Position numbers and translations under genes: made by a program | From: Phocaeicola faecalis | GTDB lineage: Bacteria; Bacteroidota; Bacteroidia; Bacteroidales; Bacteroidaceae | Length of the DNA stretch: 64,000 nucleotides | NCBI RefSeq assembly: GCF_021730445.1 | Contig: NZ_JADNRM010000009.1 | Location: forward strand, 94,345-158,344 | Reading direction: 5' to 3' | Part shown: one piece after another, positions 55,996 through 64,000 of the stretch | Numbering within the stretch: the first letter of the stretch is position 1 | Layout of the letters: each line of letters starts with the position of its first letter | The notes under the pieces: model-generated | Databases searched by the model: none | Told to the model about the DNA's origin: nothing | What the model saw: the letters and a program-made list of their open reading frames with translations, nothing else

Positions 55996-56607
55996 ATGTT
56001 AATAGAACAACCGCCACTGATACTCCGCATGCTCTATCCACGCGCCTTTTGGCGCATGGATAAGCATGTAAAAGCGGTCTATCTTACATTTGATGACGGA
56101 CCTATTCCTGAAATCACACCGTGGGTACTCGACTTATTGGACAAGTACAATATCAAAGCCACTTTCTTTTTGGTAGGCGATAATGTACGCAAGCATCCCG
56201 AAGAGTTTAAAATGATAGTAGACCGCGGACATCGGTTGGGCAATCATACTTTTAACCACATCCGCGGATTTGAATACCGGAGCGATAATTATCTGGCCAA
56301 CACCGACAAGGCAAACGAACTGATTCACACCAACCTGTTCCGACCGCCACACGGACACATGCGCTGGATGCAATATATGGTGCTCCGGCATAAATACCAA
56401 ATAGTAATGTGGGACCTCGTTACCCGCGATTACAGCAAACGGCTGAACGGACGGCAAGTGTTGCGCAAAGTCAAGCACTATGTGCGCAATGGTTCCATCA
56501 TCACCTTTCACGATTCGATTAAAGCGGAAAAGAACATGAAATATGCATTGCCAAGAGCCATTGAATGGTTGTTGGAACAAGGATATGAATTCAAGGTTTT
56601 CGACTGA
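55996..56607 (+). CDS. Polysaccharide deacetylase family protein (NodB type)
   Basis: A 203-aa CE4-type enzyme that removes N- or O-acetyl groups from a polysaccharide or from peptidoglycan. The catalytic and metal-binding motifs are present: TFDDGP (31-36, with D33/D34), HTFNH (84-88) and RPPHG (~115-119). There is no obvious signal peptide, so it may act inside the cell or be membrane-attached through partners. It starts 15 nt after the DUF2723 gene. Confidence 0.9.
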   Translation: MLIEQPPLILRMLYPRAFWRMDKHVKAVYLTFDDGPIPEITPWVLDLLDKYNIKATFFLVGDNVRKHPEEFKMIVDRGHRLGNHTFNHIRGFEYRSDNYLANTDKANELIHTNLFRPPHGHMRWMQYMVLRHKYQIVMWDLVTRDYSKRLNGRQVLRKVKHYVRNGSIITFHDSIKAEKNMKYALPRAIEWLLEQGYEFKVFD

Positions 56608-56646
56608 CCGCCGGTCGAAAACTATCCAAACAAAAAACACAAGAAC

Positions 56647-58215
56647 ATGATGAAAAGAAAAACACTTCAATTACTGACCGGCGCATTGCTTTGCCAACCA
56701 TTATCGGCAGGAGAGCTCCAAGCGCAAGAACAAGACAAAGAACGTCCCAATATCCTGTTTATTCTCTCCGACGACCACACCTCACAGGCATGGGGAGTGT
56801 ACGGAGGTATATTGGCTCCGTATGTAAAGAACGACAATATCAAACGCCTCGCCGATGAAGGATGCGTGTTGGATAACTGCTTTTGCACCAATTCTATCTC
56901 CGCCCCCAGCCGGGCCACTATCCTGACAGGCGCTTACAGTCACATTAACGGAGTAAGGACACTGGAAGACAGCTTCGACCGTAATCAGGACAATATCGCC
57001 AAACAAATGCAGGCAGGCGGCTATCAAACAGCTCTTTTCGGCAAATGGCACCTCAAGACACAACCCTCCGGCTTCGACACCTTCAGCGTGTTCCATGACC
57101 AAGGAGAATACATCAACCCGCTTTTCAAAACAGCCGACAACTGGAAAGATGATACGGAAGAACGTAGCGGCATAGAAGAGAAAGGCTTCTCAACCGACTT
57201 GGTGACAGACAAATGTATCCAATGGATGGAAGAACGCAACACCGATAAACCGTTCATGCTTTGCTGCCATTTTAAAGCAACCCATGAGCCATGGGATTTC
57301 CCCGAACGCATGAAACATCTATATGATGATGTAACCTTTCCCGAACCAGACACCATGATGGAATTCGATACCATTGCTTCGGGACGTACTTTCACCGGAC
57401 GTCAACTTGAAAATATGGGTTGGCGATGGGAACAGGCATCCAAAGGCCCGTGGTGGTGCCAATATCCGGAACTCCCCTTCAGCACCGAAGGCATGGACAG
57501 CATTTCCGCCCGAAAGAAGATATACCAGAAAATGATAAAAGACTATCTGCGCTGCGGCGCCACCATCGACGACAATATAGGCCGTCTGCTCCGCTATCTG
57601 GACGAAAAAGGACTGGCAAAGAATACCATTGTCATTTATGTATCAGACCAAGGATATTTCTTGGGAGAACATGGATTCTTTGATAAACGAATGATGTATG
57701 AGGAACCGCTCCGTATGCCGTTTGTCATCCGTTATCCAAAGGAAATACCCGCCGGCACACGCAACAAGGACATTATCCTGAACACAGACTTTGCAGCCAT
57801 GCTTGCCGACTATGCCCACGTAAAGGCTCCAGACAAATCGCAAGGGCAAAGTTTCCGCAACAACCTTGCCGGAAAAACATCCGGCCATTGGCGCAAAGAT
57901 ATGTACTATCGTTATTGGACACACCACACCATTCGCCCGGCACACATCGGTATCCGCAATGAACGCTATAAACTTATGTTCCTTTACGGAAACAGGTTGG
58001 ATGCCACTGGTTCGGACGATACTCCGACTGCTCCGTCGTGGGAATTCTATGACTTACAGAAAGACCCGCACGAGAATCACAACGCATATAAGGATGCCGA
58101 GTATGCTCCGGTTATCAAAAAAATGAAGGCACGCTTGCTGGAACTGAGGAAAGAGGCGAATGACGAAGACAAGAAATCGGAAGTGATGCAGGAAATAATC
58201 AAAAAGAACTTTTAA
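56647..58215 (+). CDS. Secreted sulfatase (S1 family, Ser-type)
   Basis: A 522-aa sulfatase. Signal peptide ~1-26 (ELQAQ). The alkaline-phosphatase-like fold includes D42/D43 (metal) in LSDDHTSQ and the sulfatase signature SISAPSRATILTG: S85 should be converted to formylglycine by an anaerobic maturase (Ser-type S-x-P-S-R). The pattern is near the S1_11/N-acetylglucosamine-6-sulfatase group from memory; exact substrate unknown. It probably removes sulfate from host or algal glycans. The neighbouring uronate genes fit glycosaminoglycan use. Terminator at 58374-58414. Confidence 0.88.
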   Translation: MMKRKTLQLLTGALLCQPLSAGELQAQEQDKERPNILFILSDDHTSQAWGVYGGILAPYVKNDNIKRLADEGCVLDNCFCTNSISAPSRATILTGAYSHINGVRTLEDSFDRNQDNIAKQMQAGGYQTALFGKWHLKTQPSGFDTFSVFHDQGEYINPLFKTADNWKDDTEERSGIEEKGFSTDLVTDKCIQWMEERNTDKPFMLCCHFKATHEPWDFPERMKHLYDDVTFPEPDTMMEFDTIASGRTFTGRQLENMGWRWEQASKGPWWCQYPELPFSTEGMDSISARKKIYQKMIKDYLRCGATIDDNIGRLLRYLDEKGLAKNTIVIYVSDQGYFLGEHGFFDKRMMYEEPLRMPFVIRYPKEIPAGTRNKDIILNTDFAAMLADYAHVKAPDKSQGQSFRNNLAGKTSGHWRKDMYYRYWTHHTIRPAHIGIRNERYKLMFLYGNRLDATGSDDTPTAPSWEFYDLQKDPHENHNAYKDAEYAPVIKKMKARLLELRKEANDEDKKSEVMQEIIKKNF

Positions 58216-58373
58216 GATACAACAAAAGAAAGAAAGGGGCTGTGAGAATTCCATAAGGAAGAGTAAGCAGTTCCTTACCGAAGACTAAGGCTTTTCGGAC
58301 GTAATAATCCGCTATAGGAAACCAATCATCATTCTTCGTTTCATCATCGTATTCCGGTTATTCAATAAAAAGA

Positions 58374-58414
58374 AAAAGTTACCTTAAAGCACACGGCTTT
58401 TCAGGTAACTTTTT
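58374..58414. terminator. Bidirectional terminator
   Basis: AAAAAGTTACCT at the left pairs with AGGTAACTTTTT at the right, with an inner AAAGC/GCTTT pairing. T-runs exist on both strands. It lies between the sulfatase and DUF4861 genes, which converge. Confidence 0.85.
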
Positions 58415-58433
58415 AATCATCCACTATATTCTT

Positions 58434-59606
58434 TTACTTCACAGTCACTGTCAATGGGTTACGCACCTGCTGAGCAAAGTTCTCCAAATACTTCGTCCAT
58501 TCGGTATCGGCTGCAAAACCATATTTGCTCCAGCCCGAACCCCAATAGTAAACATATTCAGTTCCCGGCTCATAATCACTGATACCCAACACATGTCCGA
58601 GAGCACCGCCATGTTCTTTCCTTTCTGTTTCAGGGAAGAACTGCGCTTTTGCAGCATTCAGGCTGGCAGGAAATACAGCACCCACATAAATAATACCGTT
58701 ATTGTTTCTCGGATTCTGGGTAGAATCGGCATAAGCAATATACCCGGCATTGGAATCGAAAGAATATCCCGTCGGGTTTTCTTTATGAATAACGATACCG
58801 GCCACAATAGGAGTCACTTCCTTCAAATCAGTATACGAAATCACTGTTTTGTTCAACTGTGAACCTTTATCCAAAGAAATGACACGAGTTTCCACCACAT
58901 TGCTATCTCCTTTTATAATCAATGGATTATAAACCAATTTTGCCGTGAAACGGAGCGGACCATTGTCCAGCACCTCACATTCTTTCCAGCAATACGGATA
59001 AGCAATGGTGCTATCGGGGAACAAAGCAGCTGTACCGCCGCCCAATGTAGGCCCTACTGCATACACATCCATACCGTTTCCGTGGTCTACATGATAAGAG
59101 ATATTCCTATTCAGCTCACCGTCATAACGGTCTTCCACCACCGGTTCGGGCACACGTTTGGTAAATACGTCATAACCATAAGCCCTCTCTCCGGTTGCCT
59201 GAAGTGCAGGGCCATAAGCACGGTAAGCGGCACGGTCGTTTTCCCAAGCAATATCATCTACACGCTCAGGATAAACACGACCGCAGGAAATGACATCCAC
59301 CGGTTGCGGATTACCCGGTTTAATAGTATAAGTAGCTGTAGAAGATGCCTTTACCGAGGTAGGGAAAATAAGCATATCATTATAAGTGACCTGATAAGGA
59401 ACTTCCAGGTCGTTTTCATCCAATACAATTACTTGCGCCGTATCCGGCAATTGCAACTTAGATGAAATCTCCGCCATAGATACTTCCACCATCTCACCGC
59501 TACGGTCCATAGCCAAAGGATTAGTGACAGTTACAGTAACCGGCTGCTGTTGTGAACAGGAACACAACGAACATGCCGCTGCCACTACTAAAAAGATTTT
59601 CTTCAT
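58434..59606 (-). CDS. DUF4861 lipoprotein
   Basis: A 390-aa exported protein; the lipobox LCSC (~14-17) gives a lipidated cysteine at 17. The rest is beta-rich, starting with PVTVTVTNPL and including the DUF4861 features HVDHGNGMDVYAVGPTLG (~180-197) and YYWGSGWSKYGF (~355-366). DUF4861 proteins are often found beside polysaccharide lyases and uronate genes, which suggests a role in handling unsaturated or branched uronic acid glycans; the reaction is unknown. It follows kduD on the same strand with a 152-bp repeat in between. Confidence 0.8.
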   Translation of the reverse strand: MKKIFLVVAAACSLCSCSQQQPVTVTVTNPLAMDRSGEMVEVSMAEISSKLQLPDTAQVIVLDENDLEVPYQVTYNDMLIFPTSVKASSTATYTIKPGNPQPVDVISCGRVYPERVDDIAWENDRAAYRAYGPALQATGERAYGYDVFTKRVPEPVVEDRYDGELNRNISYHVDHGNGMDVYAVGPTLGGGTAALFPDSTIAYPYCWKECEVLDNGPLRFTAKLVYNPLIIKGDSNVVETRVISLDKGSQLNKTVISYTDLKEVTPIVAGIVIHKENPTGYSFDSNAGYIAYADSTQNPRNNNGIIYVGAVFPASLNAAKAQFFPETERKEHGGALGHVLGISDYEPGTEYVYYWGSGWSKYGFAADTEWTKYLENFAQQVRNPLTVTVK

Positions 59607-59631
59607 ATTATCTATTTAATGAAAGGAGAAT

Positions 59632-59783
59632 GGGGTTGTGTCAAAACGTGGATAATGCTGTCGTTTCGTTCGTAGGGGCGAGGTTCGCTCGCCCGAAAAC
59701 AGTTTGCTTTGTGTCTTCGGGCAGGCAAACCCTGCCCCTACAGCTGACGATTGGATAGGCCGGTTTAGTTTTGACACACTCCC
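59632..59783 (-). repeat. 152-bp MITE-like palindromic repeat, copy 3
   Basis: Reverse orientation copy; on the minus strand it begins GGGAGTGTGTCAAAAC and ends with GTTTTGACACAACCCC. It lies downstream of kduD and upstream of the DUF4861 start, in the direction of their transcription. The bases AT flank both sides on the plus strand, a possible but weak 2-bp target duplication. Confidence 0.85.
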
Positions 59784-59820
59784 ATCCGTACCTGAAAACA
59801 GCCCTTTCCGGGCATTTATA

Positions 59821-60615
59821 TTATTTGGGTTGTTTACCGATATAAGCCAAAATACCACCGTCAACGTAAAGCACATGACCGTTGACAAAGTCAGAAGCAT
59901 CTGATGCCAGGAACACAGCAGGACCCTGCAAATCTTCGGGAGTTCCCCAACGTGCAGCCGGAGTCTTGGCGATGATGAACTGGTCGAACGGATGACGTGA
60001 GCCATCAGCCTGAAGTTCACGCAACGGAGCTGTTTGAGGAGTAGCGATGTAACCCGGGCCGATACCGTTACACTGAATATTGTACTCACCGTATTCAGAA
60101 GCAATGTTACGGGTCAACATCTTCAAGCCACCTTTAGCGGCTGCATAAGCAGATACAGTTTCACGTCCCAGTTCACTCATCATAGAGCAGATATTGATAA
60201 TCTTTCCATGACCTTTTTTAATCATACCGGGGATAACGGCTTTAGATACGATAAACGGAGCATTCAAGTCAACGTCGATAACCTGGCGGAATTCTGCTGC
60301 GCTCATATCACACATCGGGATACGTTTGATAATACCTGCATTGTTTACAAGAATATCGATAACGCCTACTTCTTTTTCTACCTGTGCCACCAAAGCGTTC
60401 ACTTGCTCTTCGTTGGTAACGTCACATATATAACCGAAAGCCTTAATGCCTTTTTCCTTATAAGCAGCCAAACCTTTGTCTACCAATTCCTGCTTGATAT
60501 CGTTGAAAACGATAGTAGCACCAGCAGCAGCAAACGCCGATGCAATAGCAAAACCAATTCCGTAAGAAGCACCTGTTACGAGAGCTACCTTACCTTCCAA
60601 TGAAAAATTCACCAT
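59821..60615 (-). CDS. kduD: 2-dehydro-3-deoxy-D-gluconate 5-dehydrogenase (KduD)
   Basis: A 264-aa classic short-chain dehydrogenase. TGASYGIG (14-21) binds NAD, NNAG at 91-94, and the catalytic pair Y157/K161 in SAYAAAK, with Ser near 144. It reduces 2,5-diketo-3-deoxygluconate (from KduI) to KDG, the last specific step of unsaturated uronate breakdown. Sequence is also similar to gluconate 5-dehydrogenases, but the nearby kduI supports KduD. It lies 134 bp after kduI, with its own -7 box at 60681-60688. Confidence 0.92.
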   Translation of the reverse strand: MVNFSLEGKVALVTGASYGIGFAIASAFAAAGATIVFNDIKQELVDKGLAAYKEKGIKAFGYICDVTNEEQVNALVAQVEKEVGVIDILVNNAGIIKRIPMCDMSAAEFRQVIDVDLNAPFIVSKAVIPGMIKKGHGKIINICSMMSELGRETVSAYAAAKGGLKMLTRNIASEYGEYNIQCNGIGPGYIATPQTAPLRELQADGSRHPFDQFIIAKTPAARWGTPEDLQGPAVFLASDASDFVNGHVLYVDGGILAYIGKQPK

Positions 60616-60680
60616 AGTAATTAATTTAATGTTTTAGTATAATAATTTATTTCTTGTATTCTCTTATCCATTACGACGCC

Positions 60681-60688
60681 CAAAGGTA
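60681..60688 (-). promoter_or_regulatory. -7 box for kduD
   Basis: Minus strand TACCTTTG, 65 nt before the kduD start, so kduD may be transcribed separately from kduI. Confidence 0.6.
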
Positions 60689-60749
60689 ATAAAAAACTTC
60701 CGTTATCGCACACAAAACGTTTAATAAAACTCTTTTCCGTCTTACTTTC

Positions 60750-61592
60750 TTATTTTAAATCTGTTATCAGAGAAAAGTCCTGGTCTCCATAATCAAGATT
60801 TTCGCCACCCATTCCCCAAATAAAGGTATAATTATGCGTAGCAGCAGCACTGTGAATAGACCATTCGGGAGACAGTACAGCCTGCTCTCCTTTCATCCAC
60901 ACATGCCGTGTCTCGTCCACTTCCCCCATAAAATGACAGACAGCATGTTCCTCGGGAACCTCAAAATAGAAATAGGCTTCCATGCGACGGCTGTGTACAT
61001 GTGCCGGCATAGTATTCCATACGCTTCCCGGTTTCAACTCTGTCATTCCCATCTGCAACTGGCAAGTGGGCAACACCTGACTGACCAACATCTTGTTGAT
61101 GCAACGATGGTTAGATTCTTCCAACGAACCCATTTCTGCAACGATGGCATCTGCCTTAGTAACCTTTTTATCGGGATAATTACGATGTGCGGTAGTAGAG
61201 TTGAAATAAAACTTGGCGGGCCGGCAGACGTCTTTACTTTCAAAAGACACTTCACGGTCTCCCGCTCCCAGATAGAGCGCCTCTTTATAATCCAATTCAA
61301 ACACGGCATCACCGGCTTTTACTATACCGGGGCCTCCCACATTGAATATACCCATTTCGCGGCGGGTTAGAAAATAAGGAGCTTTCAAAGGCTCGATAGC
61401 TTCGAGTTTCAGTACTTCACCTACGGGTTGGGCTCCCCCTACCACCATACGGTCGTACATAGAATATACTATATTTACCTCATTATCCGAAAAAACCTTT
61501 TCTATCAGAAAGTCGCGACGTATCCTTGCGGTATCATAGCGCTTGGCATCTTCGGGATGAGCGGCATAGCGGATTTCATAATTTGTTTTCAT
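60750..61592 (-). CDS. kduI: 5-dehydro-4-deoxy-D-glucuronate isomerase
   Basis: A 280-aa cupin-fold isomerase that converts 4-deoxy-L-threo-5-hexosulose uronate to 2,5-diketo-3-deoxygluconate. Zinc ligands H198, H200, E205 and H247 are visible in MPAHVHSRRMEAYFYFE and PEWSIHSA, two residues off the E. coli numbering. Full length, cytoplasmic. With kduD it makes a pathway for unsaturated uronic acids released from pectin, alginate or glycosaminoglycans by lyases; no lyase gene is in this window. Confidence 0.95.
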   Translation of the reverse strand: MKTNYEIRYAAHPEDAKRYDTARIRRDFLIEKVFSDNEVNIVYSMYDRMVVGGAQPVGEVLKLEAIEPLKAPYFLTRREMGIFNVGGPGIVKAGDAVFELDYKEALYLGAGDREVSFESKDVCRPAKFYFNSTTAHRNYPDKKVTKADAIVAEMGSLEESNHRCINKMLVSQVLPTCQLQMGMTELKPGSVWNTMPAHVHSRRMEAYFYFEVPEEHAVCHFMGEVDETRHVWMKGEQAVLSPEWSIHSAAATHNYTFIWGMGGENLDYGDQDFSLITDLK

Positions 61593-61638
61593 ACGCTATT
61601 TTATGTGTTTTATGGTATTCTTTTGATTTCTACTTGGG

Positions 61639-61646
61639 CAAAGTTA
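61639..61646 (-). promoter_or_regulatory. -7 box for kduI
   Basis: Minus strand TAACTTTG matches TAnnTTTG, 46 nt before the kduI ATG. Confidence 0.6.
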
Positions 61647-61769
61647 CAAAACATTTACAGCTTCAAGATACAGTAATCGTTCAGAAAAGGTGTAAATTTT
61701 GTCCATCCTGTCGCAAAAACACTTTCACTTACCCTTAAATGCGCTGCCCTGCAGACAGGAACCCCCATA

Positions 61770-63176
61770 TTAGCGAGAAAGAATATCGCAAACTTTATCT
61801 TGGAAAGCACGCGCACGGCTTAATTTCAGCACATTCTGATTAATGATAACGAAAGCCAGTTGATGTCCGTCAGCCCCTTTCACATATCCAGCCAAAGAAC
61901 TCACTCCGGTCACCGAGCCGGTCTTGGCACGAACATTCCCCCGGGCCTTGGTTTGCTTCATACGATATTGCAATGTGCCGTCCACTCCGGCAATGGGAAG
62001 AGCATCATACAACGGCAAAAAGATATCCCGATGATAATAGGCATACTTCAAATACTCCAACAATAGCCGCGGAGAGATATAATTATATAAGGATACCCCG
62101 CTACCATCGGCTATTTTATAATAATCAGGATTAAAGCCAAGTACATCCTTCATAAAACCGGCAATGGCCTCCGTTCCGTCACCGGCAGTCACCCGGTTGT
62201 GTGAGGCATGTTTGGCGGCAAGATGATAAAACATGGATTCGGCACACAAGTTATCACTCTTCTTCAAAGCACGTTCCAACACTTGTTTGATAGGCCTCCT
62301 GATGGTATAAAGAGTTGCAATACTGTCACTGGCGGTGGGACAATCAGCATAAGTATGCACACCGGAGGTAATTCCCTTCTCTTCCAAACGTTGGATAAAC
62401 GTATGGAAAAGAAAATCCTTGGAAGTATAAATATTCACTTGCCCTGTGTATGGCCCGGATACGTTGCCCGAAACCGTTATCACATTACCATTGGAAAGCC
62501 AGTTGCGGGTGATTTCCAATTTCCCTGCCTGCGGGTTACGGCTCACCGCCCGATTACAAACCCGGTAATAATCTGAAACCGGAGTACAACGCACTGTCGG
62601 CAAAGAATCTTTCTGAGCAGGCGAAACAGACACATCCACACAACCGCGATTCAGCATCAGAGGAGAAAGATAAGGCTGGAATGAATAAGGAGTATCATCC
62701 CACGACCACCCCGGTCCCCAATATACGGAATCCATCATCGAGACATCGGCAGCAATGGTATCCGTCACATACCGGATACCCTGCGCTTCCACCGCCGCCA
62801 CGAGGCTATCCAGGTCTTCATCCATCAGCTCCGGGTCAAAGCCCCCTATCAGATAAAGATTCCCTTTCAGTGTATCATTCTCTATTTTCCCGGTATAGCG
62901 AAGATGGGTATCCATTGTATAATCTGCCCCAAGACGGGCAAGCGCTGTGACAGAAGTAATCACCTTCTCAATGGAAGCAGGGCGATACAGTTTCTCATCC
63001 TGATACCGATAAAGAGATTCACCCGTGGTCAGGTCGAAGACCGTGATACCAACTTCGGAAGTTTTCAGGATTTCGTCGTTCAGCAAAGCATCCAGCCTTT
63101 GGGAAACAGGTTGACTCTGGGCATAAATAGCACAAATAGTCAAGTTCAGTAATAAAAATAATACGGCTCGTTTCAT
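61770..63176 (-). CDS. dacB: D-alanyl-D-alanine carboxypeptidase/endopeptidase (PBP4 type)
   Basis: A 468-aa S13-family peptidoglycan enzyme counted from MKRAVLFLLL (an upstream TTG is rejected). Signal peptide ~1-20 (IYAQ). Serine active site S68 with K71 in PASIEK, SDN in KKSDNLCAE (~295-305) and KTG in AKTGSVTG near residue 420. It trims D-Ala from stem peptides and cuts cross-links in the periplasm. It stands alone; a perfect palindrome lies 38 nt upstream. Confidence 0.93.
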   Translation of the reverse strand: MKRAVLFLLLNLTICAIYAQSQPVSQRLDALLNDEILKTSEVGITVFDLTTGESLYRYQDEKLYRPASIEKVITSVTALARLGADYTMDTHLRYTGKIENDTLKGNLYLIGGFDPELMDEDLDSLVAAVEAQGIRYVTDTIAADVSMMDSVYWGPGWSWDDTPYSFQPYLSPLMLNRGCVDVSVSPAQKDSLPTVRCTPVSDYYRVCNRAVSRNPQAGKLEITRNWLSNGNVITVSGNVSGPYTGQVNIYTSKDFLFHTFIQRLEEKGITSGVHTYADCPTASDSIATLYTIRRPIKQVLERALKKSDNLCAESMFYHLAAKHASHNRVTAGDGTEAIAGFMKDVLGFNPDYYKIADGSGVSLYNYISPRLLLEYLKYAYYHRDIFLPLYDALPIAGVDGTLQYRMKQTKARGNVRAKTGSVTGVSSLAGYVKGADGHQLAFVIINQNVLKLSRARAFQDKVCDILSR

Positions 63177-63213
63177 TGATAGATGTATTTCCAAGAATAA
63201 AATTCATTCTAAG

Positions 63214-63228
63214 CCTGTTTAAAACAGG
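63214..63228. promoter_or_regulatory. 15-bp perfect palindrome upstream of dacB
   Basis: CCTGTTT-A-AAACAGG, 38-52 nt upstream of the dacB ATG on the minus strand. Operator-like position; no regulator is known for it. Confidence 0.35.
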
Positions 63229-63486
63229 GTGGCAATATATAACAAAAGCATGGAACCTGCAAGAAAGAAAGCGAAAATCTGTTTCTCCCTTCCTCCTTTC
63301 ATTAGTCGTTGAAACGCCCTGTTAATGGGGCTTCCGGTAGTGAATGGACATTCCGTATTGTCGTTTCAGCCTCCTTTCATCTGTAAAACTTCTTCCGGCT
63401 TTTGAACTTTTTCGATAATACTTTACGGTAGGGGCGGCCCCATGTGTCCGCCCAATGACCCCAATAACTTAAAGTGAACTGTTCTC
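63229..63486. other. Intergenic region with a possible repeat fragment
   Basis: About 260 bp without a gene. A short inverted repeat (GGGCGG 63432-63437, CCGCCC 63448-63453, after GTAGGGGC) resembles the core of the 152-bp repeat in style but not in exact sequence. The rest shows nothing recognisable. Confidence 0.4.
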
Positions 63487-63638
63487 GGGAGTGTGTCAAA
63501 ACTAAACCAGCCTATCCAATCGTCAGTTGTAGGGGCAGGGTTTGCCTGCCCGAAGACACAAAGTAAACTGTTTTCGGGCGAGCGAACCTCGCCCCTACGA
63601 ACGAAACGACAGCATTATCCACGTTTTGACACAACCCC
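63487..63638 (+). repeat. 152-bp MITE-like palindromic repeat, copy 4
   Basis: Same structure as the other copies, with a few substitutions (for example CCAG then CCTATCCAAT; CAGTTGTAGG). Unlike the other three it does not follow a co-oriented gene; it lies between the divergent dacB region and the decayed protease gene. Confidence 0.85.
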
Positions 63639-63689
63639 TTTTGGCTTATGAGAGTTTCGAGACACCTTCTTTATTGTGTTGGTATGTTT

Positions 63690-64000
63690 TTATGGAATCA
63701 TTATTTTCTGATGCCGCACTTCCGTTCCGTTCGAAATGCTTAAGTGATAAACTCCCGAAGCCCATGAGTACGACATCAGGTTAGTAGGGTCCGGGTTATA
63801 ATAGTCACCATTGGCATCTGTTCCTGTGGCTATGTATTCTCCAAAAATATTCCATTCACAAGGACCGGTGGGAGTATCGGTCAGAATCAATATAGTCACT
63901 TCCTAATAAATAGAAATTGATTTTTGCAGAAGCGTAATAACCATTTAAATTAGTTATGACTGTTTGCGCTACTTCCTCTTTATTAAATCCCACTCCGCTA
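63690..64000 (-). pseudogene. Decayed M43-type metalloprotease with T9SS-like tail (5' part outside window)
   Basis: Two fragments are visible on the minus strand. The upstream one (from the window edge; GVGFNKEEVAQTVITNLNG, then YYASAKINFYLLGSDY) runs to a stop near 63855. The downstream one, in another frame (63690-~63899), reads LTDTPTGPCEWNIFGEY, then DANGDYYNPDPTNLMSYSW, and ends ASGVYHLSISNGTEVRHQ then KIMIP. The DTP...C...NLMSY pattern is that of M43 pappalysin-like proteases, and the end resembles a type IX secretion C-terminal tail. The HExxH zinc site is missing between the fragments, so the gene has lost an internal piece and the frame. Confidence 0.6.

Noticed and set aside
1..64000. 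tRNA, rRNA, riboswitch or replication origin
   Set aside because: None recognised by eye on either strand; a covariance-model scan would be needed to exclude small RNAs.

Overview
The window is about 64 kb of a gut Bacteroides chromosome (Bacteroidales; species not resolved). Evidence for this is two SusC/SusD pairs, an ECF sigma/FecR unit of Bacteroidetes type, many lipoproteins, A-rich ribosome binding sites instead of a strong GGAGG, and repeated TAnnTTTG -7 promoter boxes. No rRNA, tRNA or CRISPR array was seen.

Layout. 1-3.3 kb is accessory: the end of a beta-helix surface protein gene, then a tyrosine recombinase with a small RhuM-like partner. 3.5-8.9 kb holds a glycosyltransferase facing an argS / RNase H / LTA-synthase-like operon. 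9.4-14.1 kb is a stand-alone SusC/SusD pair. 14.3-17.6 kb carries divergent U32 and dusB genes (RNA modification) and a DUF2807 protein. 17.9-20.8 kb is an operon of a cation transporter, an extended SDR and a PAP2 membrane phosphatase, possibly lipid related. 20.9-27.1 kb holds rnr, a 42-codon basic protein gene, cysE, a TPR histidine kinase and dps, the last divergent from oxyR.

28.1-36.5 kb is a compact sigma-controlled polysaccharide utilization locus: ECF sigma, FecR anti-sigma, SusC with an STN signalling domain, SusD and a GH30 glycosidase. 36.5-37.5 kb is a long non-coding tract rich in palindromes. It precedes a short AraC-type regulator and an 873-aa S-layer-like lipoprotein, and two inverted copies of a 17-bp palindrome there could bound an invertible segment. 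40.9-49.6 kb is a continuous rightward run: RNA methyltransferase, dipeptidyl peptidase IV, purD, two membrane proteins, mnmD, and a zinc-type binding protein plus ATPase without a permease. 49.7-56.6 kb has a GH3 glucosidase, a DUF2723 membrane protein and a polysaccharide deacetylase. 56.6-61.6 kb joins a sulfatase to DUF4861, kduD and kduI, which fits use of unsaturated uronates released by lyases. The window ends with dacB and a broken M43-type metalloprotease gene whose C-terminus resembles a type IX secretion tail.

A 152-bp MITE-like palindromic repeat occurs four times (14.1, 23.1, 59.6 and 63.5 kb), nearly identical each time, with inverted ends matching GTGTCAAAAC. Three copies lie just downstream of a gene in the same orientation. 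The main leads are the candidate invertible segment before the S-layer-like gene, this repeat family, the recombinase lacking a canonical catalytic Arg, and the decayed T9SS-type protease. I found no clearly new multi-gene system. All calls come from reading the sequence; no database searches were run.
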